From assembly GCA_910587955.1 (NCBI GenBank), contig CAJUNN010000038.1:1-31712 (forward strand): a DNA stretch of 31,712 nucleotides. Reading direction: 5' to 3'. Made by a program: the position numbers and the translations under genes. This document shows, in pieces, positions 23,063 through 29,966 of this stretch. The notes beneath the pieces are model-generated. The model was not told the origin of the DNA and made no database searches. It saw only the letters and a list, made by a program, of their open reading frames with translations. Origin of the DNA: an uncultured Lachnospiraceae bacterium (GTDB taxonomy: Bacteria; Bacillota; Clostridia; Lachnospirales; Lachnospiraceae). How positions within the stretch are numbered: the stretch's first letter is position 1; every line of letters starts with the position of its first letter.

Positions 23063-23764
23063 ATGAATAAAATTTTACTGGTGGAGGATGATCCGGAAAT
23101 CAGCACCATGCTGCAAACTTTTTTGGAAACGGAAAACTTTGAGGTACTCGCGGTCCCGGACGGCGAGAGTGCATGCAGAGAGTTTTTCGCGGATCGGTTC
23201 AGCCTGGTGCTGCTGGATTTGATGATTCCCAAAATGAACGGCATCCGGGTGATGGCCAGAATCCGGGAGAGCAGTACCGTTCCCATTATCATTATCACAG
23301 CAAAGGATACGGATTCCGATAAAACCCTGGGCTTAGGGCTGGGCGCAGATGATTATATTACGAAACCCTTTTCGGTGACGGAAGTGCTGGCCCGGATCAA
23401 AGCAAATATCAGAAGGAGTACCCAGTATACTTCTGCTGTCCAGGAACAGCCGCAGGTGCTTAAGGCAGGCTGTCTTGTGATGAACCCGGAGGATTACACC
23501 GCCGCAAAAAACGGCGTTCCTTTGGAGCTCACGGCAAAAGAGTTTGAAATTTTAAAGCTGCTGCTTCAAAACCCCAAGAAAGTCTATACCAAAGAACAAA
23601 TTTATTCTCTGGTGTGGAAGGAACCGTATTTCGGAGATGAAAATGCAGTGAACGTACACATAAGCAGACTGCGGAATAAGGTAGAAGACAATCCCCGGAC
23701 GCCCCAATATGTGGTTACTGTCTGGGGGATCGGATACAAACTGGGGGATATGAAAGATGAGTGA
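23063..23764 (+). CDS. OmpR family response regulator
   Basis: This is a 233-residue protein. The receiver domain has the acidic pair D9-D10, phospho-acceptor Asp52 in LVLLDLMIP, Thr near residue 80 (IIITAKD) and Lys in DDYITKPFS. The C-terminal winged helix (from about residue 135) shows LTAKEFEILKLLLQNP and VHISRLRNKVEDNP. Such proteins bind 10-11-bp-spaced direct repeats as dimers. A longer upstream frame exists, but ATG 23063 begins the conserved MNKILLVEDD. The gene overlaps the kinase start by 8 nt. The ABC exporter two genes on is the likely target, since a direct repeat of the right spacing sits in its promoter. Confidence 0.95.
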   Translation: MNKILLVEDDPEISTMLQTFLETENFEVLAVPDGESACREFFADRFSLVLLDLMIPKMNGIRVMARIRESSTVPIIIITAKDTDSDKTLGLGLGADDYITKPFSVTEVLARIKANIRRSTQYTSAVQEQPQVLKAGCLVMNPEDYTAAKNGVPLELTAKEFEILKLLLQNPKKVYTKEQIYSLVWKEPYFGDENAVNVHISRLRNKVEDNPRTPQYVVTVWGIGYKLGDMKDE

Positions 23765-24632
23765 GAGATTCCGACTGCACAGGGGAATGGAAGGAAAGAT
23801 CCGGGAGATCAATGAGAAGCTGGAGGAAATTTCAGAGACTGGCAGCGACGAAAAGGTCATGATATTTACAGACAACCCGGTTCTCATGGAATTGGGCGCG
23901 CAGATTAACCGGCTGCTCACCGACCGGCAGAAAATAAAAGCAGATTTTCGAAGGGAGCAGCTTTCCTCTAAGAAAATGCTGTCCAACATTTCCCACGATA
24001 TCAAAACGCCCCTAACCGTTATCCTGGGATATCTGGAGATTATGCGCCTGGAACATGCAGACGATGAGATGCTGAGAAAGACAGAAGAAAAGGCAAAGCA
24101 GCTGATCGGTATGATCAACGAGTTTTTCACCCTGGCCAAACTGGAAGCTGGGGATATGGATCTGGAACTTTCCCGGATGGATGTATGTGAAACCTGCCGG
24201 GAAAGCATTCTGGATTTTTATGAGCTGCTGTCCCAGGCAGATTTCCAGGTGGAAATCACATTGCCCGGACAAGCGGTTTATGTAAAGGGCAGCCGGGAGG
24301 CGTTTGATCGTATTTTGTCCAATCTGATTTCCAACGTTATCCGCTACGGAGCAGCCGGGAAATATCTGGGCGTATCTTTGAGAATGGATTCCCAATGGGT
24401 GTATGTGGATGTAACTGACAAAGGAAAAGGAATCGGAAAGCCTTTTTCGGAGCATGTCTTTGACCGCCTTTTCACCATGGAGGATTCCCGCAGCCGCAGC
24501 GTCCAGGGAAACGGCCTGGGACTGACCATTGCCAAAAATCTGGCCCTGCAGATGGGAGGGGATCTTACACTGGAGAGCATTCCCCATGAAAAAACCGTGT
24601 TTACCCTCCGGCTGAAAAAAATGGAGTTTTAA
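23757..24632 (+). CDS. Sensor histidine kinase without transmembrane segments
   Basis: This is a 291-residue kinase. HisKA contains His80 in MLSNISHDIKTPL. The ATPase domain shows an N-box (RILSNLISNVIRYG), a G1 box (DKGKGIG), an F-box region (VFDRLFTMEDSR) and a G2 box (GNGLGLTIAKNLA). The N-terminal 60 residues are charged, helical and coiled, like a HAMP or signalling linker, and I see no hydrophobic span. Family members beside bacitracin-type exporters normally have two N-terminal membrane helices. This one could get its signal from the transporter or be a soluble form. The upstream sequence is the regulator gene, so no missing N-terminus is hidden there. Confidence 0.93.
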   Translation: MSERFRLHRGMEGKIREINEKLEEISETGSDEKVMIFTDNPVLMELGAQINRLLTDRQKIKADFRREQLSSKKMLSNISHDIKTPLTVILGYLEIMRLEHADDEMLRKTEEKAKQLIGMINEFFTLAKLEAGDMDLELSRMDVCETCRESILDFYELLSQADFQVEITLPGQAVYVKGSREAFDRILSNLISNVIRYGAAGKYLGVSLRMDSQWVYVDVTDKGKGIGKPFSEHVFDRLFTMEDSRSRSVQGNGLGLTIAKNLALQMGGDLTLESIPHEKTVFTLRLKKMEF

Positions 24633-24667
24633 ATCCCGCGGCATGTCTTTTCATCCAAAGAAAGAGA

Positions 24668-24713
24668 TTCGTAAGATTTCGTAAAGAGTTTTGCAAATGA
24701 AAGCCGCTACAAT
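24668..24713 (+). promoter_or_regulatory. Direct repeat and -10 box before the exporter genes
   Basis: TTCGTAA occurs at 24668-24674 and 24678-24684, a 10-bp period that fits an OmpR-family dimer. A TACAAT -10 lies at 24708-24713. The -35 position (24685-24690) directly abuts the repeat and is not consensus, as expected for a class II activated promoter. The regulator two genes upstream is the obvious candidate. Confidence 0.5.
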
Positions 24714-24737
24714 GGAATTTGAAAGGAGGCAGAACAA

Positions 24738-25670
24738 ATGCCATATATAGTACAGACAAATCACCTGACAAAGACCATAGGCGGAAAGAATCTTGTGAGC
24801 GATGTGACGATGCACGTGAAAAAAGGCGAAATTTACGGGTTCCTGGGACCCAACGGAGCAGGCAAAACTACGGTTATGAAACTGCTCGCAAATCTTTGGA
24901 AGCCTACAGAAGGAAGCATTGAGCTTTTCGGAAACACACTTACCCCGGAATCTTACCAGGTACTGAAACGGATGGGGAGCATGATTGAGTTTCCCACCTT
25001 CTACGAACATCTGACGGGGTATGAAAATCTAAAGCTTCACGCCGAGTACATGGGATACTATCTGCGCGGAAGCATAGAAAATACCCTGGAACTGCTGGAT
25101 TTGACGGATGCGGCAAAAAAGCCGGTAAAGAATTATTCCTTGGGAATGAAAGAACGGCTGGGAATTGCCCGGGCCATTCTTACCCGGCCGGAGCTTCTTA
25201 TTCTGGATGAGCCTGCCAACGGGCTTGATCCGGCAGGCATGAAGCAAGTCCGGGAGCTCTTAAAGACCCTGTCTGCGGAATATGGAATTACAATTCTGGT
25301 TTCCAGCCATATTCTTTCGGAAATTGAAAGCATTGCAGATACTGTGGGCATTATCCGCCGGGGACGGATGCAGAAAGAAATCAGCCTGGAGGAGATAGAA
25401 GAGATGAACCTGGCTTATGTGGAACTGACCGTACAGGACACCCGCAAGGCGGCCTACGTACTTTCCGATAAATTGGGACTTACAAACTTTAAGATCGGGG
25501 AAGGCGGGCAGATTCGCATATATGAAAACCAGGTTTCGCTTCAGGCGCTTTCTAAGGAACTGGCCCTCCATGATGTTCCGGTCAGTGCCCTTGGGAAAAA
25601 GGCGGAAACTCTGGAAGATTATTTTTTAAAAATTACAGGGGAGGTAAAGGCCGATGCTGAAACTAATTAA
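24738..25670 (+). CDS. ABC exporter ATP-binding protein, bacitracin/lantibiotic immunity type (BcrA-like)
   Basis: This is a 310-residue protein. Walker A is GPNGAGKT (residues 37-44), the signature is YSLGMKERLGIA, Walker B is LLILDEPANGLDPAG, and the H-loop lies in LVSSHILSEIE. The C-terminal 80 residues form the accessory domain typical of BcrA/NatA-type ATPases. With its permease it would expel a peptide antibiotic or lipid-bound drug from the membrane. AAAGGAGG precedes the ATG. It overlaps the permease gene by 17 nt and follows a two-component pair, the usual arrangement of antimicrobial-peptide resistance loci. The drug is not predictable from sequence. Confidence 0.94.
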   Translation: MPYIVQTNHLTKTIGGKNLVSDVTMHVKKGEIYGFLGPNGAGKTTVMKLLANLWKPTEGSIELFGNTLTPESYQVLKRMGSMIEFPTFYEHLTGYENLKLHAEYMGYYLRGSIENTLELLDLTDAAKKPVKNYSLGMKERLGIARAILTRPELLILDEPANGLDPAGMKQVRELLKTLSAEYGITILVSSHILSEIESIADTVGIIRRGRMQKEISLEEIEEMNLAYVELTVQDTRKAAYVLSDKLGLTNFKIGEGGQIRIYENQVSLQALSKELALHDVPVSALGKKAETLEDYFLKITGEVKADAETN

Positions 25671-26361
25671 ATTGGAATGGAAGAAAAACAGAACCGGAAC
25701 ATACATGCGGAATGCGGTGATCCTGGCGGGCCTTCTCTGTCTGTTTGTATTTGCCCTTGCTTATCTGGGGATAGCCAATGACCCGGACACAGGCCTGCCT
25801 GACGCGGCGGCGGGAAACGGGACCATATCTGCTCCTATTGAGCTGTTCACCAGCATGTCATTTCTAATCTTTACCGGTGTAATGCTGTCAGCTTTTATTA
25901 TAAGCGCTTACAAGAATAAGACTATGAACGTCATGTTTTCTTATCCCATCAAACGCCAGAAAATCCTGGTGTCCCAGATGCTTGCAGTCTGGATCTTTAA
26001 TTTTATAGCTTTGGTTTTGACAAAGCTGTTTATTTACGGCTCCATCGCGGCGGCCACCCCCTTTATGAAGTCCTCCTTTCCCATTGATTTTGATATGGGT
26101 GTTCCCGGATTTTACGTACAGCTGGCTGCCAAATCTGCCGTAACGGTTACCATGGGCTTTATGGCCCTCTTTGCGGGGATGGCAATGAAGTCCTCCAAAG
26201 CGGCAATTCTTTCCTCGTTCCTGCTGATCCTTTTTACCCAGGGAAATATCGGCGGCTTTACCTTGTCGGGCAACGCCGTTTTTCCTCTGGTATTAACCCT
26301 GGTCTCCTTGGTTTTTGCTTTTCTTTCCGTTTACAGGGCGGAAAAAGACGATTTGGTATAA
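25654..26361 (+). CDS. ABC exporter permease (BcrB-like, ABC-2 type)
   Basis: This is a 235-residue protein with six hydrophobic segments, matching the ABC-2 permease plan. It starts with a basic cytoplasmic segment (KLIKLEWKKNR), as in BcrB-type subunits. A GGGGAGG site lies 9 nt before the ATG inside the ATPase gene, so translation is coupled. It is probably the membrane channel for the ATPase before it. Most bacitracin/lantibiotic exporters of this kind have one or two such permeases; only one is seen here, so it presumably acts as a homodimer. Confidence 0.88.
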   Translation: MLKLIKLEWKKNRTGTYMRNAVILAGLLCLFVFALAYLGIANDPDTGLPDAAAGNGTISAPIELFTSMSFLIFTGVMLSAFIISAYKNKTMNVMFSYPIKRQKILVSQMLAVWIFNFIALVLTKLFIYGSIAAATPFMKSSFPIDFDMGVPGFYVQLAAKSAVTVTMGFMALFAGMAMKSSKAAILSSFLLILFTQGNIGGFTLSGNAVFPLVLTLVSLVFAFLSVYRAEKDDLV

Positions 26362-26375
26362 GAGCACAAGATATG

Positions 26376-26429
26376 TTCTGCCGGAGAGCCGGAACGTTTT
26401 CCGCTTGGCTTTCCGTTCCGCTGGCGGAA
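26376..26429 (+). terminator. Probable terminator of the exporter operon
   Basis: TTCTGCC (26376-26382) pairs with GGCGGAA (26423-26429), one pair being G-U, and inside it CGGAACG (26390-26396) pairs with CGTTCCG (26414-26420). The tail (TTGTTTACC) is only moderately T-rich. It starts 15 nt after the permease stop codon. Confidence 0.5.
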
Positions 26430-26487
26430 TTGTTTACCATGATAACGTCGGCGGTTTTCCTTTGGAAAAACAGCGGGATATTCACGG

Positions 26488-26516
26488 ATGACATTTCCCG
26501 AAAAGCATGTTAAAAT
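26488..26516 (+). promoter_or_regulatory. Promoter of the phosphatase/alkylation-repair operon
   Basis: ATGACA (26488-26493), a 17-nt spacer and TAAAAT (26511-26516), with an extended TGT before the -10, lie 53 nt before the phosphatase start. The leader contains a small CTGCCG/CGGCGG dyad. Confidence 0.6.
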
Positions 26517-26568
26517 AAACCTGCCGAGAGACGGCGGGAAAAACCATAACATAAGGAGCGCAAGGACA

Positions 26569-27210
26569 ATGGTGATCTATATCATCCGTCACGGAGAGAC
26601 AGACTGGAATACAAAACGGCTTTTGCAGGGGACCACAGACATTCCTCTGAACCAAAACGGCATTGAGGTGGCAGAACTGACCTCAGAGGGACTTCAGGAT
26701 GTTCCCTTTGACATGATTTTTACAAGTCCTCTCAAGCGCGCCAGGCAGACGGCCGAGATTCTGCGAAGGGAACGCAAAATTCCTGTTATTGAGGAAGAGA
26801 GGCTGAAAGAAATTTCTTTCGGGCCTTATGAGGGCTATTGCTGCAGCCGGGAGGGCTACAATATTCCGGACCCGGATTTCCTTAAATTTTTTGAAAAACC
26901 GGGAGATTATGTACCGCCCCAAGGAGGGGAGACCATTGCTAAGCTTTGCGCGCGCACTACGGAGTTTCTGACGGAGCTGGCCGAAAATCCCGATTACCGG
27001 GAGAAGACCATCCTCCTTTCCGGACACGGAGCGGTGGTGAAGGGGCTTTTGAGCAGTCTTACCATCTCGGATCTCAATGATTTCTGGAACGGAGGCGTAC
27101 ATAAAAACTGCGGCGTTACCATTTTAGATGTGGAGGAAGGAAACATTTCTATCCGGCAGGAGAATGTGATTTACTATGACGAAGCGAGAAGCACAAACTA
27201 TTTTGAATAA
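26569..27210 (+). CDS. Histidine phosphatase family protein (phosphoglycerate mutase-like)
   Basis: This is a 213-residue protein. The RHGET motif (Arg7, phospho-acceptor His8) is at the N-terminus, TSPLKRARQTA follows at 52-62, and the second catalytic His is in LLSGHGAVVKG. The family covers phosphatases on sugar phosphates, cobalamin precursors, nucleotides and proteins; no feature picks one. The frame continues upstream, but ATG 26569 begins the conserved MVIYIIRHGE and has AAGGAG 10 nt in front. It overlaps the methyltransferase gene by 35 nt if that begins at 27176, so the two are probably coupled. Confidence 0.9.
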   Translation: MVIYIIRHGETDWNTKRLLQGTTDIPLNQNGIEVAELTSEGLQDVPFDMIFTSPLKRARQTAEILRRERKIPVIEEERLKEISFGPYEGYCCSREGYNIPDPDFLKFFEKPGDYVPPQGGETIAKLCARTTEFLTELAENPDYREKTILLSGHGAVVKGLLSSLTISDLNDFWNGGVHKNCGVTILDVEEGNISIRQENVIYYDEARSTNYFE

Positions 27211-27679
27211 GAGAAAAATGTACCTGCATACTCCGGTGGGAGAACTGGAGCTTGTGGCAGACACGAACGGCCTGTGCCGCATTTCTTTTGGGAAGACAGC
27301 AAAGGCCTCGGATATCTGCGAGGAGGAGATTCCCGTTTTGCGCAAAGCAATAGAGCAGCTTTCGGAGTATTTTGCAGGACAACGAAAGGTATTTGAGCTC
27401 CCCCTGTCTCTCCGGGGAACGGATTTCCAGCTGCGGGACTGGAACGCCCTGCTGGAAATCCCTTACGGAGAAACCCGCAGCTATAAAGACATTGCCGAAG
27501 CTGTGGGATGTCCCCGGGGCTTCCGGGCCGTGGGCATGGCAAACCGCCGCAATCCCCTCCCCATTGTTGTCCCCTGCCACCGGGTGATCGGAGCAGACGG
27601 AAGCCTGACGGGTTATGCGGGCGCCAATAAGGCGCTTGCGATCAAGGAATATTTGCTGAAACTGGAGGGTGCAAGGTGA
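27176..27679 (+). CDS. ogt: Methylated-DNA-protein cysteine methyltransferase (Ogt type)
   Basis: This is a 167-residue protein. It transfers the alkyl group from O6-alkylguanine in DNA to its own cysteine, which inactivates it. The acceptor is Cys134 in VVPCHRVIG; the IPYGETRSYKDIAEAVG block and the RNPLP turn are also typical. It is of the short Ogt type, without an Ada-like regulatory domain. The start is uncertain. ATG 27176 has AGGAG 13 nt upstream, further than usual. ATG 27218, eight bases after the phosphatase stop, has only a weak site but would begin directly at the family core. It overlaps the AlkD gene by 4 nt (GTGA). Confidence 0.92.
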   Translation: MTKREAQTILNKRKMYLHTPVGELELVADTNGLCRISFGKTAKASDICEEEIPVLRKAIEQLSEYFAGQRKVFELPLSLRGTDFQLRDWNALLEIPYGETRSYKDIAEAVGCPRGFRAVGMANRRNPLPIVVPCHRVIGADGSLTGYAGANKALAIKEYLLKLEGAR

Positions 27680-28383
27680 CAAAAGAGAACAGCGCACTGA
27701 CACAGGAAGAAATACGGGCCCGTCTTTTGGAACTGGCGGATCCGGGATACCGGGAGTTTCACGGCAAACTGCTCCCCGGAACGGATAACATTCTGGGTGT
27801 GCGGGTGCCGGCCCTGCGGAAGCTGGCAAAGGAGATTGTCCGGGGCGATTGGGAGGCATTTCTTCTGGAAAACGACCGGGAATGGTATGAGAAGGATATG
27901 CTCCAGGGACTGGTCATCGGCTGCGCGCCAATGGATTATGAAAAACGGCTTGCGCGGATCCGGGAATTTATTCCCAGGATTAACAACTGGGCAGTCTGCG
28001 ATGTTTTCTGCAGTTCCCTGAAAGATACGGCAAAACACCGGGAGGAAATGTGGGAATTTCTGAAACCCTGTCTAAGTTCCGGCCGGGAGTATGAGATCCG
28101 TTTTGCTCTTGTGATGATGCTGGGCTATTTTACAGAGCAGTCTTACCTGGATCGCTCCTTTGCCGTCTTTGATTCCATCCGGCATGAGGCTTATTATGTG
28201 CGCATGGCGCTTGCCTGGGCCGTCTCTGTGTATTTTGTGAAATTCCAGGAAGAAACCTTTGCTTATCTTAAGAAAAACCGGCTGGATGACTGGACCTACA
28301 ACAAGGCTCTGCAGAAAATCACAGAGTCCTACCGGGTGGACGGGGAAACGAAGATACAGATCCGGGCTATGAAGCGGAAATAA
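27676..28383 (+). CDS. DNA alkylation repair protein (AlkD-like HEAT-repeat glycosylase)
   Basis: This is a 235-residue protein built of helical HEAT-like repeats. The catalytic set of AlkD is conserved: Trp105 and Asp109 in NNWAVCD, Arg142 in EYEIRFAL, and Trp181 in ALAWAVS, so it should remove N3- and N7-alkylated bases, including bulky ones, without flipping them out. GTG 27676 is the start, with GGAGG 7 nt upstream, and it overlaps the Ogt stop codon. Two repair routes for alkylated DNA therefore sit side by side, which suggests response to an environmental or self-made alkylating agent. No Ada-type regulator is nearby. Confidence 0.93.
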   Translation: MTKENSALTQEEIRARLLELADPGYREFHGKLLPGTDNILGVRVPALRKLAKEIVRGDWEAFLLENDREWYEKDMLQGLVIGCAPMDYEKRLARIREFIPRINNWAVCDVFCSSLKDTAKHREEMWEFLKPCLSSGREYEIRFALVMMLGYFTEQSYLDRSFAVFDSIRHEAYYVRMALAWAVSVYFVKFQEETFAYLKKNRLDDWTYNKALQKITESYRVDGETKIQIRAMKRK

Positions 28384-28419
28384 GAGAACACCGGTTTTGG
28401 AATGTTATGTAAATTTAAG

Positions 28420-28448
28420 TTGCGGTTTTGGAAAAAACAGGATATAAT
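28420..28448 (+). promoter_or_regulatory. Promoter of the PD-(D/E)XK protein gene
   Basis: TTGCGG (28420-28425), a 17-nt spacer and TATAAT (28443-28448) lie 50 nt before the start codon. Confidence 0.78.
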
Positions 28449-28497
28449 AAAACCGGACAGAAAGTATTCTATGCCATACAAAAAGGAGGATGGAAGT

Positions 28498-29517
28498 ATG
28501 GCACAGAAGAAATTTGAAGAACTGGATTTGAAAAATGCTTTTTTATTTGCGGCGGCTTTGGAGGATCCGGAAACCTGCCGGATAGTCCTGGAACTGATTT
28601 TGGGACGGCCGTTTCCCCGTATTAAAGTTCATACGGAACATACCCTGCTGTACCGTTCGGATTTTCGAAGCCTTCGCCTGGATGTTTATGCTTCTGATGA
28701 AGTCCAGGTAGGCTACAATCTGGAGATGCAGAATGCAAGGGTCGGAAGTCTGCCCAAACGCAGCCGTTTTCATCAGGCAGAAATGGATTTAACTTCGCTG
28801 AAACAGGGCGAGGATTTTTCGGATTTGAAGCCTGGATTTGTAATCTTTATCTGTACCTTTGATCCCTTTGGACAGGGATTGTACCGTTACACGTTTGAAG
28901 AGCGCTGTCTGGAGCAGGATTTCCCTTTGGGGGATGAGACCTGCAAAATTTTTCTCAATACCAAGGGAAAGAACCAGAAAGAAGTACCGGAAGAATTGGT
29001 ACGCTTTCTGCATTATGTAGAAAACTCTACCGATGCCTGTATCAAAGATGCAGGTGATGAGCGGCTGGAATATCTGCACGAAAAAATCAGCGCCCTGAAG
29101 AAGAGCAGAAGATGGGAGGGACGCTATATGACACTGGGGGAATACATTCAAGATTCTGTAAATGAAGAAGTCCAGGAAATCTTGCAGGAAAAAATGCAGG
29201 AGCTGACAGAAAAACTTACAGAAGAAATGACTCTAAGGATAACGGAGGAAATAACTCAAAAAGTGACGGAAGAAGTTACCCAAAAGGTCACAGAAGAAGT
29301 AACTCAAAAAGTGACAGAAGAAGTTACCCAAAAAGTGACAGAAGAAGTTACCCAAAAAGTGACAGAACAAGTATCCCAAAAAACGATGGCAGAAGAGCAG
29401 ACACGTATGCGGAAATTGATTTCCTGTATGCTGAAAGAAGGAGATAGGGAGCTCCTTGCAAAATTGGGAGAAGAGGAAGGATTACTGGAACAAATGTATG
29501 TGAAATACGGCATATAA
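28498..29517 (+). CDS. PD-(D/E)XK nuclease-like protein (Rpn/transposase type) with octapeptide repeats
   Basis: This is a 339-residue protein. The N-terminal nuclease fold shows Asp62 in SLRLDVYAS and, 14 residues later, Glu76-x-Gln78 in NLEMQN, the D...ExQ form used by Rpn and related 'PD-(D/E)XK transposase' proteins. A helical region follows, then five perfect or near-perfect copies of an eight-residue unit EEVTQKVT (about residues 250-289) and a short C-terminal helix. Rpn proteins promote RecA-independent recombination in E. coli; others are encoded in many copies in clostridial genomes. ATG 28498 has AAAGGAGG 8 nt upstream, and a longer frame is rejected. It has its own promoter and a likely terminator, so it stands alone. 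Confidence 0.82.
   Translation: MAQKKFEELDLKNAFLFAAALEDPETCRIVLELILGRPFPRIKVHTEHTLLYRSDFRSLRLDVYASDEVQVGYNLEMQNARVGSLPKRSRFHQAEMDLTSLKQGEDFSDLKPGFVIFICTFDPFGQGLYRYTFEERCLEQDFPLGDETCKIFLNTKGKNQKEVPEELVRFLHYVENSTDACIKDAGDERLEYLHEKISALKKSRRWEGRYMTLGEYIQDSVNEEVQEILQEKMQELTEKLTEEMTLRITEEITQKVTEEVTQKVTEEVTQKVTEEVTQKVTEEVTQKVTEQVSQKTMAEEQTRMRKLISCMLKEGDRELLAKLGEEEGLLEQMYVKYGI
29245..29388 (+). repeat. 24-bp tandem repeat inside the PD-(D/E)XK gene
   Basis: Five 24-bp units (starting at 29245, 29269, 29293, 29317 and 29341) encode EEITQKVT and then EEVTQKVT four times, followed by a decayed sixth unit (EQVSQKTM). The last two full units are nearly identical in DNA, while the earlier ones vary at third codon positions. 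The pattern suggests recent copy gain and could vary in number between strains. Confidence 0.9.
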
Positions 29518-29551
29518 TTCGTTTTTCATTCAAGAACCGTGGAAAGTCTTG

Positions 29552-29594
29552 GGCTGGCTGCCTGTGCAGCCGGCTGTCTGAATTTTCGTTTTTT
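29552..29594 (+). terminator. Probable terminator after the PD-(D/E)XK gene
   Basis: A 10-bp stem (29552-29561 with 29566-29575, two G-U pairs) with a CTGT loop is followed after several bases by T-rich sequence (TTTTCGTTTTTT). The T-run starts about 8 nt late, so efficiency is uncertain. Confidence 0.55.
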
Positions 29595-29668
29595 ACCCGT
29601 TAAATAAAAGTTTCTGTATGGCTGGAATATTCTGTCCTTTTTGAAAACAAAAGATTCCTGCCTTTAAA

Positions 29669-29708
29669 GTCAAATATATTTGACAAAATGTCAGGCGCAT
29701 AGTATGAT
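29669..29708 (+). promoter_or_regulatory. Promoter and palindromic operator of the XRE regulator
   Basis: The promoter is TTGACA (29680-29685), a 17-nt spacer and TATGAT (29703-29708). A perfect 16-bp palindrome, GTCAAATATATTTGAC (29669-29684), covers most of the -35, and a second inverted repeat TGACA-AAA-TGTCA (29681-29693) runs into the spacer. A repressor bound there would block RNA polymerase, so autoregulation by the XRE protein encoded next is likely. Confidence 0.72.
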
Positions 29709-29756
29709 GAATATAAGAAAAGCACCCTCAGGAACAAGAAAAAAGGGGAACCGTAC

Positions 29757-29966
29757 ATGGCAAAAAACCTGAAACTAAAAGCCGCCCGGGCAGGCCTTGA
29801 TTTATCCCAGGAAGAACTGGCCCGAAAGGTAGGCGTCTCCCGGCAGACCATCAATATGATTGAGCGTGGAGATTACAATCCCACATTAAATCTCTGCCTT
29901 AGTATCTGCCATGTGCTTGGCCGGACGCTGGATGAGATTTTCTGGCAGGAGGAATCAGTAATATGA
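29757..29966 (+). CDS. XRE family transcriptional regulator, minimal Cro/CI type
   Basis: This is a 69-residue protein that is little more than one HTH_XRE domain. The helix-turn-helix is LSQEELARKVGVSRQTINMIE (about residues 16-36), followed by the RGDYNPTLNLCLSICHVLG stretch and a short acidic tail. AAGGGGA lies 7 nt before the ATG. It overlaps the start of the membrane protein gene by 4 nt (ATGA), so the two are coupled. The palindromic operator over its own promoter suggests it represses itself and its partner. In Firmicutes, minimal XRE genes are often paired with a membrane protein gene of unknown role. Confidence 0.93.
   Translation: MAKNLKLKAARAGLDLSQEELARKVGVSRQTINMIERGDYNPTLNLCLSICHVLGRTLDEIFWQEESVI

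Noticed and set aside
29245..29388. Regular repeats as a CRISPR array
   Set aside because: Units are contiguous without spacers and encode an in-frame octapeptide.
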